Source of the DNA: Cognatundibacterium rivi | GTDB taxonomy: Bacteria; Pseudomonadota; Gammaproteobacteria; Burkholderiales; Burkholderiaceae_D | Length of the DNA stretch: 64,000 nucleotides | Assembly (NCBI RefSeq): GCF_018139565.1 | Contig: NZ_JAGSPK010000002.1 | Coordinates: forward strand, 744,001 to 808,000 | Direction: 5' to 3' | In this document: positions 1 to 8,780 of the stretch, one piece after another | Layout: the number at the start of each line of letters is the position of its first letter | Position numbering within the stretch: the first letter of the stretch is position 1 | Made by a program: the position numbers and the translations under genes | Notes under the pieces: model-generated | Database searches by the model: none | What the model was told of the DNA's origin: nothing | Seen by the model: the letters and a program-made list of their open reading frames with translations, nothing else

Positions 1-128
1 CGAACGCCCTGAATACCGGCAAGATCTTTCAACCTTTCTGCATGACATTCTGCAGTCAGCGTCATACCCATTGTCAGAGTAATGAGCAGAGTGCAAAGTG
101 ACGACCTCAACTGTGTAATTTTTTTCAT
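1..128 (-). CDS. flgI: Flagellar P-ring protein FlgI (N-terminal part only)
   Basis: Only the first 42 codons are in the window; the gene runs off the left edge. FlgI forms the periplasmic P ring around the flagellar rod. The visible product has a basic start, a hydrophobic signal-peptide core (LLITLTMGMTL) and then RLKDLAGIQGVR, the conserved opening of mature FlgI. It is the next gene after flgH in the same direction, 21 bp downstream, as expected for flgBCDEFGHI. The family assignment rests on that short motif plus context. Confidence 0.85.
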   Translation of the reverse strand, partial: MKKITQLRSSLCTLLITLTMGMTLTAECHAERLKDLAGIQGV

Positions 129-149
129 ATCTAACCTCTTTTCAGTTTC

Positions 150-812
150 TTACATAGGAAGAAAACTGAGGAAGAAACGCGTCAGCATGGAATTCGCCTC
201 GGCCTTATCGATTCTCGTCGTTGAGCGATATTCAAATCTGGCATCGGCCACCTGCGTGGAAGGTACGACATTGCCCGCTGCGATGGTCTGAGGATTGATC
301 ACGCCGGAAAACCGGACGAATTCAGCACCCTTATCAAAGGCAAGTTGCTTTTCACCACTGACCAGCAAATTACCATTAGGCAAAACATCAATGACAGTGA
401 CAGCAATCGTCCCGGTAAAACTGTTGCTCGCCGTTTCCGCACCTTTTTCATCAAATTTTGAAGAACCGTTGGTACTCAGTCCCAGCTGTGCCGTGGTTGA
501 AGACTTCAAACCAAATACGGTCGGAGCAGCCAGCGATAAACCAGAAGATTTACTGGAAGAACTCGCGCTGCCTTTTGCGGCTGACGTTCTTTCACTGATA
601 GAGATTGTCAATACATCGCCCACCATTCTGGGCTTCGCATCTTCATATAAAGGGCGATAACTTGCCGACTGAAAAATCGCACCATTAATTTCTTTGTGCG
701 GTTTGGCAGACTGCGCCGGCAACGATGTTGGCTGATGCACGATGGCAGGTGGAGTTACCGCACAACCGGACAGCAACAACGCGACACTACCGGATAAGAT
801 TAAAGCCTTCAT
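150..812 (-). CDS. flgH: Flagellar L-ring lipoprotein FlgH
   Basis: Builds the L ring in the outer membrane that acts as a bushing for the rod. The 220-residue product, near the family's usual length, begins with a lipoprotein signal (MKALILSGSVALLLSGC), so Cys17 is the predicted lipidated residue. The central part has the family pattern VGDVLTISISERTSA followed by a Ser/Ala-rich stretch, and the C-terminus contains GVINPQTI, FEYR and a final TRFFLSFLPM, typical of FlgH. It lies between flgG and flgI in the rod/ring operon. Confidence 0.95.
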   Translation of the reverse strand: MKALILSGSVALLLSGCAVTPPAIVHQPTSLPAQSAKPHKEINGAIFQSASYRPLYEDAKPRMVGDVLTISISERTSAAKGSASSSSKSSGLSLAAPTVFGLKSSTTAQLGLSTNGSSKFDEKGAETASNSFTGTIAVTVIDVLPNGNLLVSGEKQLAFDKGAEFVRFSGVINPQTIAAGNVVPSTQVADARFEYRSTTRIDKAEANSMLTRFFLSFLPM

Positions 813-836
813 GATGTCCTCAACTAGTTACCAAAA

Positions 837-1619
837 TCAGAGTTGCGTTAATTTTTGCAGCATCTGATCAGAGGTCGTAATCGCCTTACTGTTAATTTCA
901 TATGCACGCTGCGTCTGTATCATGTTGACCAATTCTTCAGCAACATTCACGTTCGAGGTCTCGACAAAATTTTGCATCAGTAACCCTGCGCCGTTTGTGC
1001 CTGGTGTATTCGTTCCGGGATTGCCTGACGCCGCCGTCTCTGAGTATAAATTTTCGCCCAGAGCCAACAAACCTGTCGGGTTAATAAACGTCGCGAGCTG
1101 AATGGAGCCAACCTGCACCGGCGCGCTGGAGCCTGGCTGTGTTACAGAAACTGTGCCATCGCGTCCCACCGTAATCGACTGCGCGTTAGCAGGAATCGTG
1201 ATTGCGGGCTGAATCACAAAGCCGCTCGACGTGACTAATTGCCCCTGACTATCCATCTGAAAAGAACCATCGCGGGTGTAAGCAGTCGAGCCATCAGGCA
1301 TCAACACCTGAAAAAAGCCCTGACCTTGAATCGCCACATCTTTCGCGTTGCCAGTTTGTTGCAGATTGCCTTGTGTGAAAATTTTCTCGGTTGCGACTGT
1401 ACGAACACCTGTGCCTAACTGCAGCCCTGAAGGCAGTTGCGTTTGCTGCGAACTTTGCGCACCTGGCTGACGTATTGTCTGATACAACAAGTCTTCGAAA
1501 ACGGCACGTGAACGCTTAAATCCGGTAGTGCTGACGTTCGCCAGATTATTGGTAATCACATCCATTTGTGTTTGCTGTGAATCCAGGCCAGTCTTGGCGA
1601 TCCAGAGTGAACGTATCAT
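837..1619 (-). CDS. flgG: Flagellar distal rod protein FlgG
   Basis: Distal rod subunit that crosses the P and L rings. I chose the ATG giving [16 protein letters not shown] because AGGAG sits about 7 bases upstream; a start five codons earlier would include the ribosome site. The product is 260 residues. The N-terminal rod motif ([24 protein letters not shown]) and the C-terminal coiled-coil segment ([23 protein letters not shown]) are both clear. It follows flgF and precedes flgH. Confidence 0.96.
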   Translation of the reverse strand: MIRSLWIAKTGLDSQQTQMDVITNNLANVSTTGFKRSRAVFEDLLYQTIRQPGAQSSQQTQLPSGLQLGTGVRTVATEKIFTQGNLQQTGNAKDVAIQGQGFFQVLMPDGSTAYTRDGSFQMDSQGQLVTSSGFVIQPAITIPANAQSITVGRDGTVSVTQPGSSAPVQVGSIQLATFINPTGLLALGENLYSETAASGNPGTNTPGTNGAGLLMQNFVETSNVNVAEELVNMIQTQRAYEINSKAITTSDQMLQKLTQL

Positions 1620-1691
1620 TGATTTCTCCTGCACGCCTTGCGGCGTAATTAACAGCTTAATTTGCTACCGGTTATTCTGCGCCTAAAACGA

Positions 1692-2432
1692 CTAACCCAA
1701 ACTGAGGATCTGACTGGCTTTTGTCGCGTTATTCTCCGCATTCTGCAAAAGACGCATTTGCATTTCAAATTGCCGACCAAGGTTAATCATGGTCACCATC
1801 GATTCCACCACACTGACATTACTGTTTTCCAGCATGCCGCCAGCAACGCCAACGGCAGCATCCGCATCAGCCACAGTGCCATCTTTCGTTTTAAATAAAC
1901 CGTCATCGCCGCGTACCAGATTTTCTTCTGGCGGATTTACCAGCTTTAAGCGACCGATCACTTGCACTGCATTTGGATTTGAGCCTACCGGCACAGTTGA
2001 AACAGTACCGTCCTTGGCGATTGCAATCGACACGTCCGGCGGAATCGTAATCGGACCGCCGTCGCCAATCAGATTTAAGCCATTCTGCGTTTGCAAAACT
2101 CCGTTTTCGCTTAATTTCAAGCTGCCACTGCGGGTGTAGCCTTCAGAACCATCCGGCTTTTCTACCGCCAGCCAGCCCTTGCCCTGAACCGCAACGTCGA
2201 GTTCACGCCCGGTCAATTGCAAACTACCTGCAGTGAAATCTGTACCTACCGTCGCGTCAACAACAAACGCACGGGTTGGCAGCTCCGCCCCCTGCACCGG
2301 CACTGCCCTGAAGGAATCTAATTGGGCACGAAACCCTGTCGTCGTCGCATTGGCCAGGTTATGCGCGTTCGTCGCCTGCTGCTCAAGGATGTGCTTGGCG
2401 CCCGTCATCGCTGTATAAATCAACCTATCCAT
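1692..2432 (-). CDS. flgF: Flagellar proximal rod protein FlgF
   Basis: Proximal rod component. The start is set at the ATG giving MDRLIYTAMTGAKHI because an AGGAGGT site lies 4-5 bases before it; an in-frame GTG two codons earlier overlaps that site. The product is 246 residues. It has the N-terminal flagellar rod motif (AHNLANATTTGFRAQLDSF), a middle region similar to FlgG (GYTRSGSLKLSENGVL), and a C-terminal helix (SVVESMVTMINLGRQFEMQM). It sits between flgE and flgG. Confidence 0.95.
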   Translation of the reverse strand: MDRLIYTAMTGAKHILEQQATNAHNLANATTTGFRAQLDSFRAVPVQGAELPTRAFVVDATVGTDFTAGSLQLTGRELDVAVQGKGWLAVEKPDGSEGYTRSGSLKLSENGVLQTQNGLNLIGDGGPITIPPDVSIAIAKDGTVSTVPVGSNPNAVQVIGRLKLVNPPEENLVRGDDGLFKTKDGTVADADAAVGVAGGMLENSNVSVVESMVTMINLGRQFEMQMRLLQNAENNATKASQILSLG

Positions 2433-2486
2433 GATCACCTCCTGAAAAGCACGTACTCAATTCAATTTCCATTTTTATTCAGTTGA

Positions 2487-3839
2487 TTAACGCAGATTCA
2501 CGATTGTTTGCAAAATCTGATCCTGCGTTTTAATGGTTTGTGAATTTGCCTGATACACACGTTGTGCCGTAATCATGTTGACCAGTTCACCTGTAAGATC
2601 AGTATTCGAGTCTTCGGTTGCCGACGCCGTTAACGCACCGAGACCACCTGAATTTGGAGGACCAACCAGAGGCTGACCAGATTCTGAAGTCTCCGCCCAC
2701 TGGTTATCACCCAGCGATTGCAAACCATTAGAATTGGTAAATGACGCAAGTACGACTTGCCCTAACACCTTCGTCTGGCCGTTGGTATAACTGCCGACAA
2801 TCGTGCCGTCTTTCGCGGTATTGAACTTGGATAATTTGCCAGAGGTAAAGCCATCCTGCTTCATGCTGCTGACGCTGAAATCCGAGCCGAACTGCGTCGA
2901 ATTCGTGTAATCAAATTTGATGTTTGCTGTCGTATTAATCGGCGTCACAGCACCTGAAGCAACAGGCACGATCATCTGCAATGCACGCGGATCAGTCGCA
3001 GCGTAAGCGGGAATCGCACCAGTCAACTTACCCATATTGTCAAATGCCAGCTTACCAATCGGTGTTGGTGTCGTCGCTGCCGGTGTCAAAGCACCCGTCG
3101 CATCGAAAGGATTGCCATCAACGGTTGCAAAGACATTCCATTCTATGGTGCCTGCTGTTGCAGGAGGCGTAGTAACCGGATCAACGCGCACATAGTAAGT
3201 TTGTAAAACGTGAGAATTACCCAGACTATCGAACACAGTTACCGATGTCGATTTATTGTAGGACGTAGGATCAGTCGGAGAAAAAGCAATCGGCGTAATG
3301 ACAGGTGGAATCGTCACTGGCTTTTGCGTCCCTGGCACGTATTCGCGTGAATCCAGATTCATCACGCCGCTGACCTTTGCTGTTTGCGCCGGTGCGATAT
3401 CCGCAGTATTAATCGTGATTGGCGACGCTGATCCGGTTGAAAGCACACCCGCCGCATTCGCAATATAACCGGTCAGTTGCTGACCTTGTGCATTGACCAG
3501 ACCACCGTTTTTATCCAGTTGAAACTGACCATTGCGAGTATAAGTGACAGCGCCGTTTTTAATCATGCGAAAAAAACCGTTACCGTTAATCGCCGTATCG
3601 AGTGGGTTATTGGTCGAGCTGATATTCCCTTGGGTAAATTGCTGAGCAATCGTCGATACCCGTACACCGATACCAACTGCATTCGCAGACGCGCCACTCA
3701 ATGAGTTCGCATAAACATCCGCGAACTGTACTTGCGCCTGCTTAAAGCCGACTGTATTTGCATTCGAAATATTGTTACCGATCACATCCAGTGATTTCGA
3801 TGCCGCGTTTAATCCACTAAGACCTTGCTGAAAACCCAT
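2487..3839 (-). CDS. flgE: Flagellar hook protein FlgE
   Basis: Subunit of the flexible hook. The 450-residue product has the N-terminal rod/hook signature (LDVIGNNISNANTVGFKQAQ), a FlgE D1/D2 region (TRNGQFQLDKNG), and the C-terminal LVNMITAQRVYQANSQTIKT helix. The central third is rich in Thr, Pro and Ala and is the variable surface domain. A GGGAG ribosome site precedes the ATG. It is downstream of flgD, which supplies the hook cap. Confidence 0.95.
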   Translation of the reverse strand: MGFQQGLSGLNAASKSLDVIGNNISNANTVGFKQAQVQFADVYANSLSGASANAVGIGVRVSTIAQQFTQGNISSTNNPLDTAINGNGFFRMIKNGAVTYTRNGQFQLDKNGGLVNAQGQQLTGYIANAAGVLSTGSASPITINTADIAPAQTAKVSGVMNLDSREYVPGTQKPVTIPPVITPIAFSPTDPTSYNKSTSVTVFDSLGNSHVLQTYYVRVDPVTTPPATAGTIEWNVFATVDGNPFDATGALTPAATTPTPIGKLAFDNMGKLTGAIPAYAATDPRALQMIVPVASGAVTPINTTANIKFDYTNSTQFGSDFSVSSMKQDGFTSGKLSKFNTAKDGTIVGSYTNGQTKVLGQVVLASFTNSNGLQSLGDNQWAETSESGQPLVGPPNSGGLGALTASATEDSNTDLTGELVNMITAQRVYQANSQTIKTQDQILQTIVNLR

Positions 3840-3890
3840 GATTTTTCTCCCTAACTTTAAATACTGCGATTACCTGAGTAATCAGCAATC

Positions 3891-4559
3891 TCAGAAAATT
3901 TGCTTCACATCTGCCATTGAAATTTCACCCACACCAGAGACAGTCAGCTTTACGCCTTGCGACCCCGAACTCACACTATTCACCATACCAAAACATAATT
4001 TGGTCACGTCCAATGCTTTCTCGCCTGAGCTCGCTGCTACATCAAACGTATAAGTACCATCTGCGACCGCCGCTCCAGAGTCATTTTTTCCATCCCAGGT
4101 CAGATCGTTCACACCCGCTGGCAAAGCACCAAGACTCAACTTGCGCACCGTTGCACCAGATGCGTCTTTAATCACCACTTCGACCTTATCTGCGCCCTGC
4201 GGCAAATCCACAGCGTAGATCCCCTTCGCGCTGGAGAGCGGCAGGGAATTCCCTGCGGTCATCACACCATGACCAATCATGTTTGCCGCCTGCAAATTCT
4301 GGCTTGCCTGCATATTGCTGCTGAGTGCCGCGAACGATGCATTCAATTTCTCAATTCCGGATACCGTCGACAATTGCGCCATCTGGCTTGTCACCTGAGC
4401 GTTATCCATAGGATTCAACGGATCCTGATTCTTCATTTGCGTGACCAACAGATTCAAAAATGTGCTCTCTGAAGTTTTTGCGGCTGATGTGCTGCTGGTC
4501 GTACCATTCATGGTATTGAGCAAGCTCTGATCAACTGTATTACTTTGTATCGTTGTCAT
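3891..4559 (-). CDS. flgD: Flagellar hook-capping protein FlgD
   Basis: Scaffold that caps the growing hook and guides FlgE assembly. The 222-residue protein has the diagnostic N-terminal FLNLLVTQMKNQDPLNPMD motif at about residues 34-52, followed by ~100 residues that look like the FlgD Tudor/FnIII region (LTWDGKNDSGAAVADGTYTF). It lies in the usual place between flgC and flgE and has the usual length. Confidence 0.95.
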   Translation of the reverse strand: MTTIQSNTVDQSLLNTMNGTTSSTSAAKTSESTFLNLLVTQMKNQDPLNPMDNAQVTSQMAQLSTVSGIEKLNASFAALSSNMQASQNLQAANMIGHGVMTAGNSLPLSSAKGIYAVDLPQGADKVEVVIKDASGATVRKLSLGALPAGVNDLTWDGKNDSGAAVADGTYTFDVAASSGEKALDVTKLCFGMVNSVSSGSQGVKLTVSGVGEISMADVKQIF

Positions 4560-4580
4560 TACATTTCCTTTTTATGAAGG

Positions 4581-4985
4581 TCACTGACCCAAAGTCAGCG
4601 TTTTCAGCAACATTGTTTTCGCCGCATTCATTGTTTCAACGTTGGTCTGATAAGAGCGAGACGCCGAAATCATATTTACCATCTCTTCCACCACGTTGAC
4701 ATTTGGCATTGCCACATAACCTTTTTCATCTGCGAGCGGATGTTTAGGGTCGTACTTCATTTTTGCTGGCGTTGCATCCTCAACCACTTCCGTTACTTTC
4801 ACTCCGGTAGAAGGTGAACCCGCAACTGGCACCGCACTGAATACAACCTGCTTAGCCTTATAGGGCTTACCATCAGAACTGGTCACACTGTCTGCGTTGG
4901 CCAGATTACTGGACACCACATTCAGACGCTGAGCCTGAGCACTCATGGCGGAACCAGCCACATTAAAAACATTAAAAAGCGACAT
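4581..4985 (-). CDS. flgC: Flagellar proximal rod protein FlgC
   Basis: Proximal rod subunit. The 134-residue product has the N-terminal [22 protein letters not shown] motif split over two helices, the FlgC-specific [24 protein letters not shown] segment and the C-terminal [18 protein letters not shown] helix. The gene starts 5 bp after the flgB stop, so the two are almost certainly translated from one message. Confidence 0.96.
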   Translation of the reverse strand: MSLFNVFNVAGSAMSAQAQRLNVVSSNLANADSVTSSDGKPYKAKQVVFSAVPVAGSPSTGVKVTEVVEDATPAKMKYDPKHPLADEKGYVAMPNVNVVEEMVNMISASRSYQTNVETMNAAKTMLLKTLTLGQ

Positions 4986-4990
4986 GATAA

Positions 4991-5392
4991 TTACCCCTGA
5001 ATTGCTGCAAGCATGTTACGAATTTGCATATTAATAATCGTCAGACTCGCTTCATATCGAAGTGAGTTTTCAGCAAACTGATTGCGCTCAACATCCATAT
5101 CCACAGTATTGCCATCGATATTGCCTTGAGAAACCGTGCGATACATGGGCTCAGCACCCGCCACGGTTGATGCGCTACCCAAATGCTGCGCATCCGTTTT
5201 ATTCAGACTTGCCGTCGCCTGCTTGGAATCGAGATGCAGCGCGTTATTCAAAACCGATGTGAAATCAATATCTCTGGCTTTGTAATTCGGCGTATCCGCA
5301 TTGGCGATGTTAGAAGCAAGCAATTGCTGCCGCTGACCACGAACAGATAACGCTGTTTCGTGAAAACGCATGAAATCATCTAATTTAGTCAT
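4991..5392 (-). CDS. flgB: Flagellar proximal rod protein FlgB
   Basis: Proximal rod subunit and first gene of the minus-strand operon. The 133-residue product shows [21 protein letters not shown] near the N-terminus and a C-terminal [23 protein letters not shown] helix, both diagnostic. It is divergent from flgA, with 195 bp between the two starts. I did not find a convincing promoter for this side by eye. Confidence 0.96.
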   Translation of the reverse strand: MTKLDDFMRFHETALSVRGQRQQLLASNIANADTPNYKARDIDFTSVLNNALHLDSKQATASLNKTDAQHLGSASTVAGAEPMYRTVSQGNIDGNTVDMDVERNQFAENSLRYEASLTIINMQIRNMLAAIQG

Positions 5393-5537
5393 CCGAAGCC
5401 CCTCGCCAGTCCAAAGCCAGCCTTCTGCCAGCCATATAACGGTTTTCCATTATTGGCATCTTATATCCATCAAAGACAATTCAATTCATTGAGTAAAGGC
5501 GAAAAACCTCTTCTATTCAAGCCTTAACAAACCAACC

Positions 5538-5566
5538 TTGACATCTACAATGGCAACACGTTAAAA
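5538..5566 (+). promoter_or_regulatory. Possible sigma-70 promoter of flgA
   Basis: A perfect TTGACA at 5538-5543 is followed after 17 bases by TTAAAA at 5561-5566, 21 bases upstream of the flgA ATG. The -10 match is poor (3 of 6), so this is a weak call based on spacing and position. Confidence 0.35.
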
Positions 5567-5587
5567 GTTATCTGTATCCACCCAGCT

Positions 5588-6295
5588 ATGAAACAACTTT
5601 TCAGGTCAATTATTTTTTTGTTAGTGCTGACGTCGGCCTATGCTCAGGCGCAGACTCAAACCGCGGCTGCTATGCAAGATCACGAAATCATCAGAAAACT
5701 GGCGACCGACTTTTTAAATCAGCAGGCAAGAACTCAACCGGGTGAGAGTACGGTGACAATGGGGCAAGTAGATAAGCGGCTTAATCTGGCGGCGTGCCAG
5801 TCTCCCACAGCATTTCTGCCAAACGGAAGTAAGGCCTGGGGTAAGATCACAGTCGGCGTACGTTGCACAGCACCTGTCAACTGGGTTATTTATTTGCAGG
5901 CAAACGTACAAATCACTTCTGAATATTACGTCGCGTCGCGCGCCTTGAGTCAGAGGCAACTCGTCACTGTGGATGATATGAGTAAAATTAAAGGCGATAT
6001 ATCAAATTTACCTGCTGGCATTATTACCAACCCTGAACAGGTCATCGGCAAATCCTTGCAAAGCTCCATTTCATCTGGCACACCTTTACGCCAGGAATTA
6101 CTCCGAAGCCCGGCAGTAGTGCAACAAGGGCAATCTGTCAGAGTTGTCAGCAATGGTCCGGGATTTCAGGTTGCGACAGATGCGCAAGCGCTGAGTAATG
6201 CGGCAGAAGGCCAGGTAGCTAAGGCTAAAACAAGTTCAGGGCAAACTGTCAGTGGCATTGCCAAAGCCGGTGGCGTCATCGAAATAACATATTAA
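5588..6295 (+). CDS. flgA: Flagellar P-ring assembly chaperone FlgA
   Basis: Periplasmic chaperone for FlgI polymerisation into the P ring. The 235-residue product starts with a Sec signal peptide (MKQLFRSIIFLLVLTSAYAQA). The C-terminal half is an SAF-like domain (SRALSQRQLVTVDDM, GKSLQSSISSGTPLRQELL, ending SGQTVSGIAKAGGVIEI). It is divergent from flgB and followed by flgM, the normal order in beta- and gammaproteobacteria. Confidence 0.94.
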   Translation: MKQLFRSIIFLLVLTSAYAQAQTQTAAAMQDHEIIRKLATDFLNQQARTQPGESTVTMGQVDKRLNLAACQSPTAFLPNGSKAWGKITVGVRCTAPVNWVIYLQANVQITSEYYVASRALSQRQLVTVDDMSKIKGDISNLPAGIITNPEQVIGKSLQSSISSGTPLRQELLRSPAVVQQGQSVRVVSNGPGFQVATDAQALSNAAEGQVAKAKTSSGQTVSGIAKAGGVIEITY

Positions 6296-6331
6296 CAAGC
6301 ACAACAGTTGGAATATATTTGTACGTAAAAT

Positions 6332-6358
6332 TAAAGTTTAAAAATACCTGGCCGATAA
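6332..6358 (+). promoter_or_regulatory. Sigma-28 (FliA) promoter of flgM-flgN
   Basis: TAAAGTTT at 6332-6339, an 11-base spacer and GCCGATAA at 6351-6358 match the enterobacterial sigma-28 consensus exactly. It lies 44 bases upstream of the flgM start. It implies that the anti-sigma factor gene is itself transcribed by the sigma factor it inhibits, the standard late-gene feedback. Confidence 0.92.
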
Positions 6359-6402
6359 CCGGATTGTAGAAGTAGACCATTCCCACTTTCGAGGGTATCG
6401 CC

Positions 6403-6708
6403 GTGAAAATTGATGACACACTAAATAAAGCTGCAAGCTTACCAAGCCAGCAGCCCGTACGGACTGAAAAAGCGCCAGAGAGAGCAGTCTCCACTCCGTC
6501 GCCTTCAATTAACGTACAAATTTCCCCTCTGTCTACGCAATTGCAAGCTTTGCAAAGTACACAAGCAAGTAATGGCGTATTTGAGGCAAAAAAGGTTGAA
6601 GAAATCAAATTAGCCATTTCTGAGGGGCGCTTTCAAGTGAACTCTGAGAAAGTTGCTGATGGACTTCTGGAAACCGTGAAAGATTTACTTAACTCCAGAA
6701 AACGTTAA
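6403..6708 (+). CDS. flgM: Anti-sigma-28 factor FlgM
   Basis: Binds FliA and holds late flagellar genes off until it is exported through the finished hook-basal body. The start is a GTG (MKIDDTLNKAA) preceded by GAGGGT. The 101-residue protein has a disordered, Pro/Ser-rich N-terminal half and the conserved C-terminal FliA-binding part (KVEEIKLAISEGRFQVNSEKVADGLL). It is followed 2 bp later by flgN, and a sigma-28 promoter precedes it. Confidence 0.94.
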   Translation: MKIDDTLNKAASLPSQQPVRTEKAPERAVSTPSPSINVQISPLSTQLQALQSTQASNGVFEAKKVEEIKLAISEGRFQVNSEKVADGLLETVKDLLNSRKR

Positions 6709-6710
6709 AG

Positions 6711-7190
6711 ATGACCAATACAAGCGCAAATAGTGACTCTATTCTGCATTGCTTAAAAGAAGAAAAAGAAGCAATGGCAGCACTGGCTGACTTACTCAAA
6801 GAAGAGCAAGCTGCGCTTGTAGATGGTGACGTGTCCCTGTTGGCTCAGACTTCTACGCAAAAAAGTGAATTAGTCCGCAAACTGTCTGAGGCAGAAAAGC
6901 TGCGGAACTCTTATCTGAAACAGCAGGGTTTCGGTGACGATGCAGAAAGCACTTTAAAATTTGTACGCCAGACGCCTGAGGCGCAATCGCTTTGGGATGG
7001 TTTGCTGGAATTATCGGCTCAAGCCAAAGAAGACAATAAAACCAATGGTCTGATGATCACGCGCAGACTATCGCAAAATCAGGCTGCACTCAGTGCGTTT
7101 CAGCAAGGAACGACAACCGGCTCCTTATATGGCCCCAATGGGCAGTCGTCTATCAGAACAACTCCCGCCAAAGGACTCATTGTCCGCTGA
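6711..7190 (+). CDS. flgN: Flagellar export chaperone FlgN
   Basis: Type III export chaperone for the hook-filament junction proteins FlgK and FlgL. The 159-residue product is mainly helical: an N-terminal coiled-coil-like stretch (LKEEKEAMAALADLLKEEQAAL) and a C-terminal segment with NKTNGLMITRRLSQNQAAL, the FlgN pattern. It starts 2 bp after flgM and ends just before a strong terminator. Confidence 0.9.
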   Translation: MTNTSANSDSILHCLKEEKEAMAALADLLKEEQAALVDGDVSLLAQTSTQKSELVRKLSEAEKLRNSYLKQQGFGDDAESTLKFVRQTPEAQSLWDGLLELSAQAKEDNKTNGLMITRRLSQNQAALSAFQQGTTTGSLYGPNGQSSIRTTPAKGLIVR

Positions 7191-7207
7191 TCGCTCACAA
7201 GCACATG

Positions 7208-7237
7208 AAAAAAGCCCCGATTGTTCGGGGCTTTTTT
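7208..7237. terminator. Bidirectional rho-independent terminator between flgN and motD
   Basis: A 7-bp stem GCCCCGA/TCGGGGC with a 4-base loop has six A's before it and six T's after it, so it can stop transcription from both flgMN (plus) and motCD (minus). Confidence 0.93.
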
Positions 7238-7251
7238 ATTTACGCTCTTTG

Positions 7252-8031
7252 TCAGGGCGTAATTGGCGCTTGAGTCGCAACAGGAATATCCACTACTGGC
7301 TCAGGCAATACCGATAAGATAGTGACACTCACTCGGCGATTACGCGACCGTCCTTCAGGCGTATCATTTGAATCCACCGGTAATTTTGCTCCTTGCCCAA
7401 CGGCAGTAACCCTGAAATCATCAACACCGTTTTCCGTTAAAAGACGCGCCACCGTACTTGCCCGAACCGCTGATAATTCCCAATTCGAAGGAAAAACCGG
7501 ATTTTTGATTGGTACATTATCCGTGTGTCCTTCAACCTGAATTGCATGATTATCTAATTTCAATACAGAGGCAATCGCGGTCAGTGCCTGTACGGAGTCT
7601 GCATTTAACTTAGCTTCACCAGGTGGAAACAACAAACTTGCATTGATTTCTATCGTCACACCTCTGGCTGTCTGTGTCACTCTGACTTTACCCTCTTTGA
7701 CCAAAGGCTCCAGAGCGGCAAGTACATCTTTTGCTAAGCCTGTCATTACCTCCCGCTCTTTACGTATATTTTCAGTTGATTTCCGCTTCACTATTGGCAG
7801 AGGATCCAGCTTCACCACCTGCGGAGTTACTCCGGCAGCGACAGGAGATGTAGGGTCGTTACTAAATGCGCCAGTCAAGGAGCTGGACAATACGCGATAC
7901 TTTCCCTCATTCAGCGAAGAGATCGCATACATAACGACAAAAAAAGCAAACAGCAAGGTAATAAAATCAGCATAAGACACCATCCACCGCTCGTGGTTTT
8001 CTGGCTCTTCGTGATATTTTTTTCTTGCCAT
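7252..8031 (-). CDS. motD: Flagellar stator protein MotD (MotB family)
   Basis: Peptidoglycan-anchored stator subunit. The 259-residue protein has the MotB-type N-terminal segment (HERWMVSYADFITLLFAFFVVMYA) with the proton-channel Asp in YADF, one membrane helix, a linker, and a C-terminal OmpA-like domain (VEGHTDNVPI, NWELSAVRAS, GRSRNRRVSVTI). Pairing with the MotC gene 2 bp upstream and the position after fliA match Pseudomonas-type motCD rather than motAB. The C-terminal tail is short and Pro/Val rich. Confidence 0.9.
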   Translation of the reverse strand: MARKKYHEEPENHERWMVSYADFITLLFAFFVVMYAISSLNEGKYRVLSSSLTGAFSNDPTSPVAAGVTPQVVKLDPLPIVKRKSTENIRKEREVMTGLAKDVLAALEPLVKEGKVRVTQTARGVTIEINASLLFPPGEAKLNADSVQALTAIASVLKLDNHAIQVEGHTDNVPIKNPVFPSNWELSAVRASTVARLLTENGVDDFRVTAVGQGAKLPVDSNDTPEGRSRNRRVSVTILSVLPEPVVDIPVATQAPITP

Positions 8032-8033
8032 AT

Positions 8034-8780
8034 TTAAACCTGACTGCTGTGGTTATCAACCCGCTCTTCCACAATACGAGGGCTATCTCCAACAGCAATA
8101 CTATAAAAAATATCGGACAACATCTCGCGTCGGGTAATTTCTCTACCAATAATTTCTTTCAACTTATTGCTGACAGGCAGAAAAAATAAATTAGCCAGAC
8201 CGACGCCGTAAATCGTCGCCACAAATGCCACGGCAATACCGCCACCAAGTTTCGCAGGGTCGGTCAGGTTTTCCATAACGTGAATCAGTCCAAGCACCGC
8301 CCCTAAGATTCCGATGGTCGGGGAGTAACCACCCGCTGCCTCCCAGATTTTGGCGGCCTGACGTTGCTCAATTTCATACAACGAAATATCCACATCCAGA
8401 ATGTCTTTCAGTCGCGAGGGGTCAACACCATCAATCACCAACCGTAATCCCTTACTGATAAAGGCATCGTCAGAGGCATCCATATAACGCTCTAGACTTA
8501 AAAATCCCTCGCGCCGGGCAACTGCACTCCAGATCAATGCGTCCTGAATATTTTTACGGCTATTATCTTGCGGCTCAGAAATGATCCATTTCAACATGCG
8601 TAAACCGCGTCGAAAAGTACTCATACGACTCTGCAGGAGCACTGCCCCCAGCGTGCCGATCACAACAATCACAAATGCCGCTGGTTGCACTAATGAAGAA
8701 AGACGCCCTCCCTCCATCAACTGACCGGAACTGATGCCGACAACGACCAGAATAAATCCTACTAAGCTAGCCCAGTCCAC
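8034..8780 (-). CDS. motC: Flagellar stator protein MotC (MotA family)
   Basis: Proton-conducting stator subunit partnered with MotD. The 248-residue product begins MDWASLVGFILVVVGIS and has four predicted membrane helices, including AAFVIVVIGTLGAVLL and the pair GGYSPTIGILGAVLGLIHVM / GGGIAVAFVATIYGVGLANLFFLPV that is diagnostic for MotA/ExbB-like proteins. The start is a GTG that overlaps the end of fliA by 19 bp, suggesting translational coupling. Confidence 0.9.
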   Translation of the reverse strand: MDWASLVGFILVVVGISSGQLMEGGRLSSLVQPAAFVIVVIGTLGAVLLQSRMSTFRRGLRMLKWIISEPQDNSRKNIQDALIWSAVARREGFLSLERYMDASDDAFISKGLRLVIDGVDPSRLKDILDVDISLYEIEQRQAAKIWEAAGGYSPTIGILGAVLGLIHVMENLTDPAKLGGGIAVAFVATIYGVGLANLFFLPVSNKLKEIIGREITRREMLSDIFYSIAVGDSPRIVEERVDNHSSQV

